64,000 nt of DNA. It comes from Sacculina carcini (taxonomy: Eukaryota > Arthropoda > Thecostraca > Sacculinidae). The stretch is taken from assembly GCA_916048095.2 (NCBI GenBank), contig OU696582.1, positions 1,609,001-1,673,000 of the forward strand, written 5' to 3'. Position 1 is the stretch's first letter, and each line of letters begins with the position of its first letter. Below the pieces are notes generated by a model, which saw nothing but the letters and a program-made list of their open reading frames with translations, was not told the origin of the DNA and searched no databases. A program made the position numbers and the translations under genes. Positions 21,700-37,629 of the stretch are shown piece by piece.

Positions 21700-22245
21700 G
21701 AGGATCTCTTTTATATATATACTAGCATTAAAACCCGCCCGTTGTGCGTAACAATTCATAAAAATATTGCAAATTAAAAATAAATATGGCAAACTGATGA
21801 AAACCTTAATCAATTAAAAGGTCTGAATTTCATTGTTTTTAATTTTATTTTGACAAAATATTTTCACTCAACCCGCCTCATATTTAAACCCGCCCGACGT
21901 GAGGAATAATTCAGAACTCGAACACCATCCGTTCTGGTTCTTGAAGTCAAATCCATTAGTTTTGTATATGAATTCATTCTACACGGTGAAATTAAACGTT
22001 TTATTGCTGCCCGCGGGACATTTTTATTTTATAAAAATGATCCATCCCTTCGTTTGCGTTTGAAGCCCCTGGTCTATACCATTGAATCCGCGCAATTATG
22101 TCACCTCATATTCAAGCATACATACACAGACAGACAGATAATTTCTTCTTTATGTATAGATATACCATTGAACCTGCGCAATTATGTCACCTCATATTCA
22201 AGCATACATACACAGACAGACAGATAATTTCTTCTTTATGTATAC

Positions 22246-22388
22246 ATAGCATATATATATGTATACATAGCATATGTATACATAGCATATGTATACATAG
22301 CATATGTATACATAGCATATGTATACATAGCATATGTATACATATATTTATGTATATATTTATGTATACATAGCATATGTATATATAG
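22246..22388. repeat. 15-bp tandem repeat GTATACATAGCATAT
   Basis: Roughly nine copies of GTATACATAGCATAT, with two TTTATGTATATA interruptions, lie near the start of macro-unit 2. They are absent from the other macro-units. Confidence 0.9.
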
Positions 22389-25300
22389 CATTAAAACCCG
22401 CCCGTTGTGCGGAGCAATTCATAACATGAAATTCATATTCAATTCATAAAAAAATATGGAAAAATAAAAATGAATTAGGGTACACTCATAAAAATATTAA
22501 TCAATTGAAAATTATTAGTTTAATTATTTTTATTTCGACAAAATATTTCCCCTCAGTGCGCCTGAGTCATTTTTAAACCCGCCCGTCGTGCTGAATAATT
22601 CAGAACTCGAACACGATCCGTTCTGAATCTTGAAGTCAAATCCATTGGTTTTGTGTATGGATTAATTCTACAGGGTAAATTGAACGTTCTATTGTCTATA
22701 GTTGCTGCCCGCAGAACATTTTTATTTTTAAAAAAATACTTTTTTTTAAATGAACCATTTGAAAAAATGAACTAAACAATGGAAACCCTTTTTTTAAACC
22801 CGCCCGTCGTGCGGAACAATTCATACAATAAAATTCATATTTGAAGTCAAATCCATTGGTTTTGTGTATGGATTAATTCTACAGGGGAAATTGAACGTTC
22901 TATTGTCTATAGCTGCTGCCCGCGGAACATTTTATATTTATTACTTAACATCATTCCCCAATATCATTTGCTTAAGTACTATTTCACTTTTACCGCTATA
23001 ATATTTATTGTTAAAATTTATATATTTTCCGCTATCATTAAAACCCAATATAACCTGAGTCAAACCTACCCAACCCAACCCAACCATTCAATCTTGACCG
23101 CTCTCAGCCTAGTCTGAGGTGATTTAACTTATTAGTTTGTGATCACAAAATATACTGATGCGATCATAATTTGTAATCAGAAGACTGAGATTATCTACCC
23201 CAGGGGTCCCAAACACGCGGCCCACCAATACTTTTCTCTCAACCCGCCAATATAGTATCGGGACCAAACTGTAAGGTAGCTAAATTCACATTTGTTGCAT
23301 AATGCGATATAATTTTACACCATTATCATATTATCTCATAATTCCCGGTTAATGCTTCCACTAATGCATCATATTCATACAGTTGTTATTTTTTGGATTA
23401 CATCGATAATGCAGCCCTTGATATTACAGCCGATATTATATTATGCAATCTATATTCTGCTACGTATTATTCCTAATACATATATCATCAGATCGCAAAA
23501 TATATTTAAAGGTTCACATCATTCTCCAAAATCATTTGCTTAAGAGCTATTCTACTTTTATCGCTAGAATATTTACTGCTAGCAAAATATCATATACCTC
23601 GCTATCATTTAAACCCACTCTTTATAGATACATTTAATTCGCCCGTCGTGCGGAACATTTCATAAAATATAATTAATATTCAATTCATAAAAAAATTAGT
23701 GCAAATTGAAAAAGAAAAACAAACCCACAGGAAAGTTATAGCTAATCTAAAAGTCTAAATGTGAAATTTATGTTTCAATTTAGAAAACATGTTTTTCCAC
23801 AACACTATCAAAACAATGCAACCTTCTGTCATCTCTATAATTCCAGGTTAATGCTTCCGCTAAAACAGCATAAGTTGGCATTACATGATATTGCAACCCA
23901 TATCCTTATGCAACTTATGCTTATGCAACTTGAAATTAAACCAATTAAATTACACAGTTAAATTCAGTAGTTTACTTTGTTCCCAATAGCATTTTACCCG
24001 CCCGTCGTGCGGAACGTTATTGAGGACAATAAAGCCTTTATATTCAGTAGAGTGTAGCATTAATTAAACTGTACGCAATAAAACCACACCATCCATGCTT
24101 GGAGATAATATGATGCATTCTTAATTGTGATTGGGCTTCAGTGAAATTTAATCGGTGTATATTCCTGTGTAATCGCAAGTGCGCATAATAGCTGTCAAAT
24201 TGGCAATATGTCCTTTTGACTTTACACCGCCGTAACTTCCTTCAGATACCCTTTGGAAAATTACAAATTATACCGTATTGTAGAAGAAAAGATTTCTAGA
24301 ACGATGGTATGATTTATTTTTATGTGTAACAAATAGTTACTGAGAAATAGTAGAAAAATGAATTAATTTTAGTCGCCCGGTGTTCAAGTGTAATTTTGGA
24401 TGTATTTGAGAATTTTGCCAATTTTACACGTTTTTTGTATCATTTGTGGGTATAAATTATAGCTTATCTTGTAGAACACAAAATTCTCTACACAGTAGTA
24501 TATTCCTGTGTAATCGCAAGTGCGTAAATTGTGATTGGACTTCAGTGAAATTTAATCAGTGTATATTCATGTGTAATCGCAAGTACGCATAATAGCTGTC
24601 AAATTGACAATATGTCCTTTTGACTTTACACCGCCGTAACTTCCTTCAGATACCCTTTGGAAAATTAAGAATTATACCGTATTGTAGAAACCAAAATTTC
24701 TAGCACGATGGTATAATTCATTTTAATGTGTCACAATTAGTTTTTGAGAAATAGGTAGAAAAATGAATAAATTTTAGTCACCCGGTGCTCAAGTGTAATT
24801 TTGGATGTATTTGAGAATTTTGCCAATTTTACACGTTTTTTGTATCATTTGTGGGTATAAATTATACCTTTTCTTGTAGAACACAAAATTTTCTACACAG
24901 TAGTATATTCCGTTATTGAGGACAATAAAGCCTTTATATTCAGTATAGTGTAGCATTAATTAAACTGTACGCAATAAAACCACACCATCCATGCTTGGAG
25001 ATAATATGATGAATTCTTAATTGTGATTGGGCTTCAGTGAAATTTAATCGGTGTATATTCCTGTGTAATCGCAAGTGCGCATAATAGCTGTCAAATTGGC
25101 AATATGTCCTTTTGACTTTACACCGCCGTAACTTCCTTCAGATACCCTTTGGAAAATTACAAATTATACCGTATTGTAGAAGAAAAGATTTCTAGAACGA
25201 TGGTATGATTTATTTTTATGTGTAACAAATAGTTACTGAGAAATAGTAGAAAAATGAATTAATTTTAGTCGCCCGGTGTTCAAGTGTAATTTTGGATGTA

Positions 25301-27189
25301 TTTGAGAATTTTGCCAATTTTACACGTTTTTTGTATCATTTGTGGGTATAAATTATAGCTTATCTTGTAGAACACAAAATTCTCTACACAGTAGTATATT
25401 CCTGTGTAATCGCAAGTGCGTAAATTGTGATTGGACTTCAGTGAAATTTAATCAGTGTATATTCCTGTGTAATCGCAAGTGCGCATAATAGCTGTCAAAT
25501 TGGCAACATGATAATTTGACTTTACACCGCCGTAACTTCCTTCAGATACACTTTGTAAAATTACAAATTATACCGTATTGTAGAAAACAAGATTTCTAGC
25601 ACGATGGTATAATTTATTTTTATGTTTAACAAATAGTTACTGAGAAATAGGTAGAAAAATGAATTAATTTTAGTCGCCCGGTGTTCAAGTGTAATTTTGG
25701 ATGTATTTGAGAATTTTGCCAATTTTACACGTTTTTTGTATCATTTGTGGGTATAAATTATAGCTTATCTTGTAGAACACAAAATTCTCTACACAGTAGT
25801 ATATTCCTGTGTAATCGCAAGTGCGTAAATTGTGATTGGACTTCAGTGAAATTTAATCAGTGTATATTCCTGTGTAATCGCAAGTGCGCATAATAGCTGT
25901 CAAATTGGCAACATGATAATTTGACTTTACACCGCCGTAACTTCCTTCAGATACACTTTGTAAAATTACAAATTATACCGTATTGTAGAAAACAAGATTT
26001 CTAGCACGATGGTATAATTTATTTTTATGTTTAACAAATAGTTACTGAGAAATAGTATAAAAATGAATAAATTTTATTCGGCCGGTGTTCAAGTGAAATT
26101 TTGGATGTATTTGAGAATTTTGCCAATTTTACACGTTTTTTGTATCATTTGTGGGTATAAATTACACCTTTTCTTGTAGAACACAAAATTCTCTACACAG
26201 TAGTATATTCCTGTGTAATCGCAAGTGCGCATAATAGCTGTCAAATTGGCAATATGTCCTTTTGACTTTACACCGCCGTCACTTCCTTCAGATACACTTT
26301 GGAAAATTAAGAATTATACCGCATTTTAAAAAATACAATTTCCAGCACGATGATATAATTTATTTTAATGTGTGACAAATAGTTCCTGAGAAATAGGTAG
26401 AAAAATGAATTAATTTAGGCGCCCGGTGATCAAGTGTAATTTTGGATGTATTTGACAATTTTGCCAATTTTACACATTTTTTGTATCATTTGTGGGTATA
26501 AATTATAACTTTTCTTGTAGAACACAAAATTATCTACACAATAGTATAATTTTTATAGCTGTACCATTGCTGGTTTATGAGGAATAGATAGGGGAATATT
26601 TACCAAAACATTCACGGTTTCCAGTGCTAATTTTGCATTTTTGACTTTGTCATTTTGACTTCACACCGCCGTAACTTTTTTTCAATACACTTTGGAAAAT
26701 TAAAAATTATACCGTGTTGTAGCAAACAAAATTCCCAGCATGATGGTATTATTTATTTAGTTGTGTGATAATTAGTTTTTGATACATAGAGAAAAAAGTA
26801 TAGAAAATCGGACGCGTGGAGTATAAATATATTTTTGAATATAGATTGAAATTTTGTCATGTTTACATCTTTTATGTTCTATTTTCGGATATGAATTATA
26901 ACCTATCTTGTAGAACAGAAAATTCTCTACACAGTGGTATAATCTGTTTGGCTGTACCATTTCTGGTTTATGAGGAGTAGATGGCAGAGCATTGACCACA
27001 ATTTTCGCATTTTTCAGGGTTCATTTTGTCTTTTCACCGCTATAACTTTTTTTGATTTCATTTTTGAAATTTAAAATTTAATCTAAAGTGTAGACAAGAA
27101 AATTTCCAACGTGATGGTATAAATTGTTAGCGGGTAGGCTGAGTGGTGGCCGAATAATAGCTGATAGAAAATGGACCAAGGAGGGTCGA

Positions 27190-27222
<33 letters not shown>

Positions 27223-27260
27223 GACAGACACACAGAGGATCTCTTTTATATATATAGATA

Positions 27261-30200
27261 TAGCATTAAAACCCGCCCGTCGTGCGGAGCAATTCATAAC
27301 ATGAAATTCATATTCAATTCATAAAAAAATATGGAAAAATAAAAATGAAATAGGGTACACTCATAAAAATATTAATCAATTGAAAATTATAAGTTTAATT
27401 ATTTTTATTTCGACAAAATATTTCCCCTCAGTCCGCCTGAGTCATTTTTAAACCCGCCCGTCGTGCTGAATAATTCAGAACTCGAGCACGATCCGTTCTG
27501 CATCTTGAAGTCAAATCCATTGGTTTTGTGTATGCATTAATTCTACAGGGTAAATTGAACGTTCTATTGTCTATAGTTGCTGCCCGCGGAACATTTTTAT
27601 TTTTAAAAAATACCTTTTTTTAAATGAACCATTTGAAAAAAAATGAACTAAAAAATGGAAACACTTTTTTAAACCCGCCCGTCGTGCGGAACAATTCATA
27701 CAATAAAATTCATATTTGAAGTCAAATCCATTGGTTTTGTGTATGGATTAATTCTACAGGGAAAATTGAACGTTGTATTGTCTATAGTTGCTGCCCGCGG
27801 AACATTTTTATTTATTAAAAAAAAACTTTTTTTAAATGAACCATTTGAAAAAATGATCTAAAAACACTTTTTTAAACCCACCCGTCGTGCGGAACAATTC
27901 ATACAATAAAATTCATATCAAATCCATAAAATATAATGAATACAAATTGAAAACCAAAAAATGTAACGTATAAATATCTTAACCAATAGAAAAGTCTAAA
28001 TGTGAATATTTTTGTTCTTATTTTGACAAATATTATCCCTCAACCCGCCTGATATATAAATCTGCCCGTCGTGTGGTATAATTCAGAACACAAACACGAA
28101 ACAAACAATGAAAGATGATGAAATCTTTTCATCAGAATGTTTCCAAACTATATTTATTACTTAACATCATTCCCCAATATCATTTGCTTAAGTACTATTT
28201 CACTTTTACCGCTATAATATTTATTGTTAAAATATATATATTTTCCGCTATCATTAAAACCCAATATAACCTGAGTCAAACCTACCCAACCCAGCCCAAC
28301 CATTCAATCTTGACCGCTCTCAGCCTAGTCTGAGGTGATTTAACTTATTAGTTTGTGATCACAAAATATACTGATGCGATCATAATTTGTAATCAGAAGA
28401 CTGAGATTATCTACCCCAGGGGTCCCAAACACGCGGCCCACCAATACTTTTCTCTCAACCCGCCAATATAGTATCGGGACCAAACTGTAAGGCAGCTAAA
28501 TTCACATTTGTTGCATAATGCGATATAATTATACACCATTATCATATTATCTCATAATTCCCGGTTAATGCTTCCACTAATGCATCATATTCATACAGTT
28601 GTTATTTTTTGGATTACACCGATATTACAGCCCTTGATATTACAGCCGATATTATATTATGCAATCTATATTCTGCTACGTATTATTCCTAATACATATA
28701 TCATCAGATCGCAAAATATATTTAAAGGTTCACATCATTCTCCAAAATCATTTGCTTAAGAGCTATTCTACTTTTATCGCTAGAATATTTACTGCTAGCA
28801 AAATATCATATACCTCGCTATCATTTAAACCCACTCTTTATAGATACATTTAAGCCCGCCCGTCGTGCGGAACAGTTAATAAAATATAATTAATATTCAA
28901 TTCACAAAAAAATTAGTGAAAATTGAAAAAGAAAAACAAACCCATAGGAAAGTTTTAGCCAATATAAAAGTCTAAATGTGAAATTTATGTTTCAATTTAG
29001 AAAACATGTTTTTCCACAACCCGCCTCATATTTAAAGCTGCCCGTCGTGCGGAATAATTCAGAACTCAAACACGAAACAAACACAAATAAAATTGATGAA
29101 AAACGACCAATAGAAAAAGTCAAATTTGTAAATTCTTGTTTTAATTATTGACGATGTTTTTTCCCTCAACACTGCTCAAATTCACACCCGTCCTTCGTGT
29201 GTAGTAATCTAGAAGTGTAACTCTATCAAAACAATGAAACTTTCTGTCATCTCTATAATTCCAGATTAATGCTTCCGCTAAAACAGCACATGCATATAGT
29301 TGGCATTGCATGATATTACAACCATATCCTTATGCAACTTAAGCTTATGCATCTTGAAATTAAACCAATTAAATTATACAGTAAAATTCGGTAGTTAACT
29401 TTGTTCCCAGTAGTATGTTACCCGCCCGTCGGGTGGAACAAATCATGCGTAAATATTGAGGACAATAAAGCCTTTCTATTCAGTATAGTGTAGCATTAAT
29501 TAAACTGTACCCAATAAAACCACACCATCCATGCTTGGAGCTAATATGATGCATTCTTAATTGTGATTGGGCTTCAGTGAAATTTAATCGGTGTATATTC
29601 CTGTGTAATCGCAAGTGCGCATAATAGCTGTCAAATTCGAAATATGAGCTTTTGACTTTACACCGCCGTAACTTCCTTCAGATACACTTTGGAAAATTAC
29701 AAATTATATCTTACTGTAGAAACAAAGATTTATAGCACGATGGTATATTTTATTTTCATGTGTAACAAATAGTTACTGAGAAATAGTATAAAAATAAATT
29801 AATTTTAGTCTCCCGGTGTTCAAGTGAAATTTTGGATGTATTTGAGAATTTTGCCAATTTAACACGTTTTTTTGTATCATTTGTGGGTATAAAAAATAGC
29901 TTATCTTGTAGAACACAAAATTATCTACACAGTAGTATATTCCTGTGTAATCGCAAGTGCGCATAATAGCTGTCAAATTGGCAATATGTCCTTTTGACTT
30001 TACACCGACGTAACTTCCTTCAGATACACTTGGGAAAATCACAAATTATACAGTATTGTAGAAAATAAGATTTCTAGCACGATGGTATAATTTATTTTTA
30101 TGTATAACAAATAGGGAATGAGAATTAGTACAAAAATGAATCAATTTTAGTCGCCCGGTGTTCAAGTGTAATTTTGGATGTATTTGAGAATTTTGCTAAT

Positions 30201-32072
30201 TTTACACGTTTGTTTGTATCATTTGTGGGTAAAAATTATAGGTTATCTTGTAGAACACAAAATTATCTACACAGTGGTATATTCCTGTGTAATCGCTAGT
30301 GCATAAATTGTGATTGGACTTCAGTGAAATTAAATCAGTGTATATTCATGTGTAATCGCAAGTGCGCATAATAGCTGTCAAATTGGCAACATGACAATTT
30401 GACTTTACACCGCCGTAACTTCCTTCAGATACACTTTAGAAAATTAAAAATTATACCGTATTGTAGAAAACAAAATTTCTAGCACGATGGTATAATTTAT
30501 TGTAATGTGTGACAAATATTTCCTGAGAAATAGGTAGAAAAATGAATTAATTTTAATCACCCGGTGTTCAAGTGAAATTTTGGATGTATTTGAGAATTTT
30601 GCCAATTTTACACGTTTTTTGTATCATTTGTGGGTATAAATTATAGCTTATCTTGTAGAACACAAAACTCTCTACACAGTAGTATATTCCTGTGTAATCG
30701 AAAGTGCGTAAATTGTGATTGGACTTCATTGAAATTAAATCAGTGTATATTCATGTGTAATCGCAAGTGCGCATAATAGCTGTCAAATTGGCAACATGAC
30801 ATTTTGAATTTACACCGACGTAACTTCCTTCAGATACCCTTTGGAAAATTACAAATTATACCGTATTGTAGAAAACAAGATTTCTAGCACGATGGTATAA
30901 TTTATTTTTATGTTTAACAAATAGTTACTGAGAAATAGTATAAAAATGAATAAATTTTATTCGGCCGGTGTTCAAGTGAAATTTTGGATGTATTTGAGAA
31001 TTTTGCCAATTTTACACGTTTTTTGTATCATTTGTGGGTATAAATTACACCTTTTCTTGTAGAACACAAAATTCTCTACACAGTAGTATATTCCTGTGTA
31101 ATCGCAAGTGCGCATAATAGCTGTCAAATTGGCAATATGTCCTTTTGACTTTACACCGCCGTCACTTCCTTCAGATACACTTTGGAAAATTAAGAATTAT
31201 ACCGCATTTTAAAAAATACAATTTCCAGCACGATGATATAATTTATTTTAATGTGTGACAAATAGTTCCTGAGAAATAGGTAGAAAAATGAATTAATTTA
31301 GGCGCCCGGTGATCAAGTGTAATTTTGGATGTATTTGACAATTTTGCCAATTTTACACATTTTTTGTATCATTTGTGGGTATAAATTATAACTTTTCTTG
31401 TAGAACACAAAATTATCTACACAATAGTATAATTTTTATAGCTGTACCATTGCTGGTTTATGAGGAATAGATAGGGGAATATTTACCAAAACATTCACGG
31501 TTTCCAGTGCTAATTTTGCATTTTTGACTTTGTCATTTTGACTTCACACCGCCGTAACTTTTTTTCAATACACTTTGGAAAATTAAAAATTATACCGTGT
31601 TGTAGCAAACAAAATTCCCAGCATGATGGTATTATTTATTTAGTTGTGTGATAATTAGTTTTTGATACATAGAGAAAAAAGTATAGAAAATCGGACGCGT
31701 GGAGTATAAATATATTTTTGAATATAGATTGAAATTTTGTCATGTTTACATCTTTTATGTTCTATTTTCGGATATGAATTATAACCTATCTTGTAGAACA
31801 GAAAATTCTCTACACAGTGGTATAATCTGTTTGGCTGTACCATTTCTGGTTTATGAGGAGTAGATGGCAGAGCATTGACCACAATTTTCGCATTTTTCAG
31901 GGTTCATTTTGTCTTTTCACCGCTATAACTTTTTTTGATTTCATTTTTGAAATTTAAAATTTAATCTAAAGTGTAGACAAGAAAATTTCCAACGTGATGG
32001 TATAAATTGTTAGCGGGTAGGCTGAGTGGTGGCCGAATAATAGCTGATAGAAAATGGACCAAGGAGGGTCGA

Positions 32073-32105
<33 letters not shown>

Positions 32106-32143
32106 GACAGACACACAGAGGATCTCTTTTATATATATAGATA
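27261..32143. repeat. macro-unit 3, 4,883-bp tandem copy
   Basis: This unit repeats at 32144-37022 with exact 4,883-bp spacing at every landmark checked. The near-identity extends leftward to about 25970, so roughly 6.1 kb is duplicated with almost no differences. One seen difference is T at 31715 versus A at 36598; the CA tract length also differs slightly. Confidence 0.85.
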
Positions 32144-35100
32144 TAGCATTAAAACCCGCCCGTCGTGCGGAGCAATTCATAACATGAAATTCATATTCAA
32201 TTCATAAAAAAATATGGAAAAATAAAAATGAAATAGGGTACACTCATAAAAATATTAATCAATTGAAAATTATAAGTTTAATTATTTTTATTTCGACAAA
32301 ATATTTCCCCTCAGTCCGCCTGAGTCATTTTTAAACCCGCCCGTCGTGCTGAATAATTCAGAACTCGAGCACGATCCGTTCTGCATCTTGAAGTCAAATC
32401 CATTGGTTTTGTGTATGCATTAATTCTACAGGGTAAATTGAACGTTCTATTGTCTATAGTTGCTGCCCGCGGAACATTTTTATTTTTAAAAAATACCTTT
32501 TTTTAAATGAACCATTTGAAAAAAAATGAACTAAAAAATGGAAACACTTTTTTAAACCCGCCCGTCGTGCGGAACAATTCATACAATAAAATTCATATTT
32601 GAAGTCAAATCCATTGGTTTTGTGTATGGATTAATTCTACAGGGAAAATTGAACGTTGTATTGTCTATAGTTGCTGCCCGCGGAACATTTTTATTTATTA
32701 AAAAAAAACTTTTTTTAAATGAACCATTTGAAAAAATGATCTAAAAACACTTTTTTAAACCCACCCGTCGTGCGGAACAATTCATACAATAAAATTCATA
32801 TCAAATCCATAAAATATAATGAATACAAATTGAAAACCAAAAAATGTAACGTATAAATATCTTAACCAATAGAAAAGTCTAAATGTGAATATTTTTGTTC
32901 TTATTTTGACAAATATTATCCCTCAACCCGCCTGATATATAAATCTGCCCGTCGTGTGGTATAATTCAGAACACAAACACGAAACAAACAATGAAAGATG
33001 ATGAAATCTTTTCATCAGAATGTTTCCAAACTATATTTATTACTTAACATCATTCCCCAATATCATTTGCTTAAGTACTATTTCACTTTTACCGCTATAA
33101 TATTTATTGTTAAAATATATATATTTTCCGCTATCATTAAAACCCAATATAACCTGAGTCAAACCTACCCAACCCAGCCCAACCATTCAATCTTGACCGC
33201 TCTCAGCCTAGTCTGAGGTGATTTAACTTATTAGTTTGTGATCACAAAATATACTGATGCGATCATAATTTGTAATCAGAAGACTGAGATTATCTACCCC
33301 AGGGGTCCCAAACACGCGGCCCACCAATACTTTTCTCTCAACCCGCCAATATAGTATCGGGACCAAACTGTAAGGCAGCTAAATTCACATTTGTTGCATA
33401 ATGCGATATAATTATACACCATTATCATATTATCTCATAATTCCCGGTTAATGCTTCCACTAATGCATCATATTCATACAGTTGTTATTTTTTGGATTAC
33501 ACCGATATTACAGCCCTTGATATTACAGCCGATATTATATTATGCAATCTATATTCTGCTACGTATTATTCCTAATACATATATCATCAGATCGCAAAAT
33601 ATATTTAAAGGTTCACATCATTCTCCAAAATCATTTGCTTAAGAGCTATTCTACTTTTATCGCTAGAATATTTACTGCTAGCAAAATATCATATACCTCG
33701 CTATCATTTAAACCCACTCTTTATAGATACATTTAAGCCCGCCCGTCGTGCGGAACAGTTAATAAAATATAATTAATATTCAATTCACAAAAAAATTAGT
33801 GAAAATTGAAAAAGAAAAACAAACCCATAGGAAAGTTTTAGCCAATATAAAAGTCTAAATGTGAAATTTATGTTTCAATTTAGAAAACATGTTTTTCCAC
33901 AACCCGCCTCATATTTAAAGCTGCCCGTCGTGCGGAATAATTCAGAACTCAAACACGAAACAAACACAAATAAAATTGATGAAAAACGACCAATAGAAAA
34001 AGTCAAATTTGTAAATTCTTGTTTTAATTATTGACGATGTTTTTTCCCTCAACACTGCTCAAATTCACACCCGTCCTTCGTGTGTAGTAATCTAGAAGTG
34101 TAACTCTATCAAAACAATGAAACTTTCTGTCATCTCTATAATTCCAGATTAATGCTTCCGCTAAAACAGCACATGCATATAGTTGGCATTGCATGATATT
34201 ACAACCATATCCTTATGCAACTTAAGCTTATGCATCTTGAAATTAAACCAATTAAATTATACAGTAAAATTCGGTAGTTAACTTTGTTCCCAGTAGTATG
34301 TTACCCGCCCGTCGGGTGGAACAAATCATGCGTAAATATTGAGGACAATAAAGCCTTTCTATTCAGTATAGTGTAGCATTAATTAAACTGTACCCAATAA
34401 AACCACACCATCCATGCTTGGAGCTAATATGATGCATTCTTAATTGTGATTGGGCTTCAGTGAAATTTAATCGGTGTATATTCCTGTGTAATCGCAAGTG
34501 CGCATAATAGCTGTCAAATTCGAAATATGAGCTTTTGACTTTACACCGCCGTAACTTCCTTCAGATACACTTTGGAAAATTACAAATTATATCTTACTGT
34601 AGAAACAAAGATTTATAGCACGATGGTATATTTTATTTTCATGTGTAACAAATAGTTACTGAGAAATAGTATAAAAATAAATTAATTTTAGTCTCCCGGT
34701 GTTCAAGTGAAATTTTGGATGTATTTGAGAATTTTGCCAATTTAACACGTTTTTTTGTATCATTTGTGGGTATAAAAAATAGCTTATCTTGTAGAACACA
34801 AAATTATCTACACAGTAGTATATTCCTGTGTAATCGCAAGTGCGCATAATAGCTGTCAAATTGGCAATATGTCCTTTTGACTTTACACCGACGTAACTTC
34901 CTTCAGATACACTTGGGAAAATCACAAATTATACAGTATTGTAGAAAATAAGATTTCTAGCACGATGGTATAATTTATTTTTATGTATAACAAATAGGGA
35001 ATGAGAATTAGTACAAAAATGAATCAATTTTAGTCGCCCGGTGTTCAAGTGTAATTTTGGATGTATTTGAGAATTTTGCTAATTTTACACGTTTGTTTGT

Positions 35101-37022
35101 ATCATTTGTGGGTAAAAATTATAGGTTATCTTGTAGAACACAAAATTATCTACACAGTGGTATATTCCTGTGTAATCGCTAGTGCATAAATTGTGATTGG
35201 ACTTCAGTGAAATTAAATCAGTGTATATTCATGTGTAATCGCAAGTGCGCATAATAGCTGTCAAATTGGCAACATGACAATTTGACTTTACACCGCCGTA
35301 ACTTCCTTCAGATACACTTTAGAAAATTAAAAATTATACCGTATTGTAGAAAACAAAATTTCTAGCACGATGGTATAATTTATTGTAATGTGTGACAAAT
35401 ATTTCCTGAGAAATAGGTAGAAAAATGAATTAATTTTAATCACCCGGTGTTCAAGTGAAATTTTGGATGTATTTGAGAATTTTGCCAATTTTACACGTTT
35501 TTTGTATCATTTGTGGGTATAAATTATAGCTTATCTTGTAGAACACAAAACTCTCTACACAGTAGTATATTCCTGTGTAATCGAAAGTGCGTAAATTGTG
35601 ATTGGACTTCATTGAAATTAAATCAGTGTATATTCATGTGTAATCGCAAGTGCGCATAATAGCTGTCAAATTGGCAACATGACATTTTGAATTTACACCG
35701 ACGTAACTTCCTTCAGATACCCTTTGGAAAATTACAAATTATACCGTATTGTAGAAAACAAGATTTCTAGCACGATGGTATAATTTATTTTTATGTTTAA
35801 CAAATAGTTACTGAGAAATAGTATAAAAATGAATAAATTTTATTCGGCCGGTGTTCAAGTGAAATTTTGGATGTATTTGAGAATTTTGCCAATTTTACAC
35901 GTTTTTTGTATCATTTGTGGGTATAAATTACACCTTTTCTTGTAGAACACAAAATTCTCTACACAGTAGTATATTCCTGTGTAATCGCAAGTGCGCATAA
36001 TAGCTGTCAAATTGGCAATATGTCCTTTTGACTTTACACCGCCGTCACTTCCTTCAGATACACTTTGGAAAATTAAGAATTATACCGCATTTTAAAAAAT
36101 ACAATTTCCAGCACGATGATATAATTTATTTTAATGTGTGACAAATAGTTCCTGAGAAATAGGTAGAAAAATGAATTAATTTAGGCGCCCGGTGATCAAG
36201 TGTAATTTTGGATGTATTTGACAATTTTGCCAATTTTACACATTTTTTGTATCATTTGTGGGTATAAATTATAACTTTTCTTGTAGAACACAAAATTATC
36301 TACACAATAGTATAATTTTTATAGCTGTACCATTGCTGGTTTATGAGGAATAGATAGGGGAATATTTACCAAAACATTCACGGTTTCCAGTGCTAATTTT
36401 GCATTTTTGACTTTGTCATTTTGACTTCACACCGCCGTAACTTTTTTTCAATACACTTTGGAAAATTAAAAATTATACCGTGTTGTAGCAAACAAAATTC
36501 CCAGCATGATGGTATTATTTATTTAGTTGTGTGATAATTAGTTTTTGATACATAGAGAAAAAAGTATAGAAAATCGGACGCGTGGAGTATAAATATAATT
36601 TTGAATATAGATTGAAATTTTGTCATGTTTACATCTTTTATGTTCTATTTTCGGATATGAATTATAACCTATCTTGTAGAACAGAAAATTCTCTACACAG
36701 TGGTATAATCTGTTTGGCTGTACCATTTCTGGTTTATGAGGAGTAGATGGCAGAGCATTGACCACAATTTTCGCATTTTTCAGGGTTCATTTTGTCTTTT
36801 CACCGCTATAACTTTTTTTGATTTCATTTTTGAAATTTAAAATTTAATCTAAAGTGTAGACAAGAAAATTTCCAACGTGATGGTATAAATTGTTAGCGGG
36901 TAGGCTGAGTGGTGGCCGAATAATAGCTGATAGAAAATGGACCAAGGAGGGTCGAACACACACACACACACACACACACAGACAGACAGACACACAGAGG
37001 ATCTCTTTTATATATATAGATA
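32144..37022. repeat. macro-unit 4, tandem copy of macro-unit 3
   Basis: It matches 27261-32143 base for base over the stretches compared. The macrosatellite ends here; the sequence from about 37037 on is unrelated. Confidence 0.85.
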
Positions 37023-37347
37023 TATAATAGATATATGGACGTTGACTATGAAATTTCCATATCCGCCATTCGGAGAGTGGCTAGTTGTTTAGTTAGCTAA
37101 ATAATTATTACGGCTATTTATTTAGCTAGACGATAACGCATAACATACAGAGTCAACAATCACAATTGATCATATCATGTATTATGTCACCAACATATAT
37201 TTTACACAATCGTTGTGACACGGACCCATATAAGCATGTGCTTTTTCAATGTGGGCCCTTTACAATGATTAAAAACAACGTACAAAAAAGACAGTAACAT
37301 CGCAACAAGATAGAAATAATTACAACAGATATAGGCACACTGCTGAA

Positions 37348-37623
37348 TCAATCGATCTTCTCTCGACACGTCGAAGCATCACTGATTGATTTACATTGAT
37401 CCTGATTCATCGCTTGAATAATTTTCTTTTTAAATGTCTTCAAGGTCCTAATTTTGTTTGATATATTTTTTACTCCATTCCACACGGTTACTCCTCTTAC
37501 GCTCAAGCTTTGACGAATGATCAAATGACGAACATTCATTTCTATGATGCTTTCAACAAATCCATACCCGATTTTATGCCTACCTTTTCTAAATATTTTG
37601 AGTACAACATTTGACATTTTCAA
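37348..37623 (-). pseudogene. non-LTR retrotransposon RT C-terminal relic
   Basis: The minus strand reads VRHLIIRQSLSVRGVTVWNG followed by LKTFKKKIIQ. This is the pattern of a final RT-ORF segment in which a serine/arginine-rich turn precedes WN and a TFKKKL-like helix. It is short and isolated, and the family cannot be named. Confidence 0.45.
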
Positions 37624-37629
37624 ACTTGT

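Noticed and set aside
26772-36765. Small reading frames recurring every 4,883 bp in the macrosatellite
   Set aside because: They recur because the DNA repeats, and show AT-rich composition with no domain or conserved start context.
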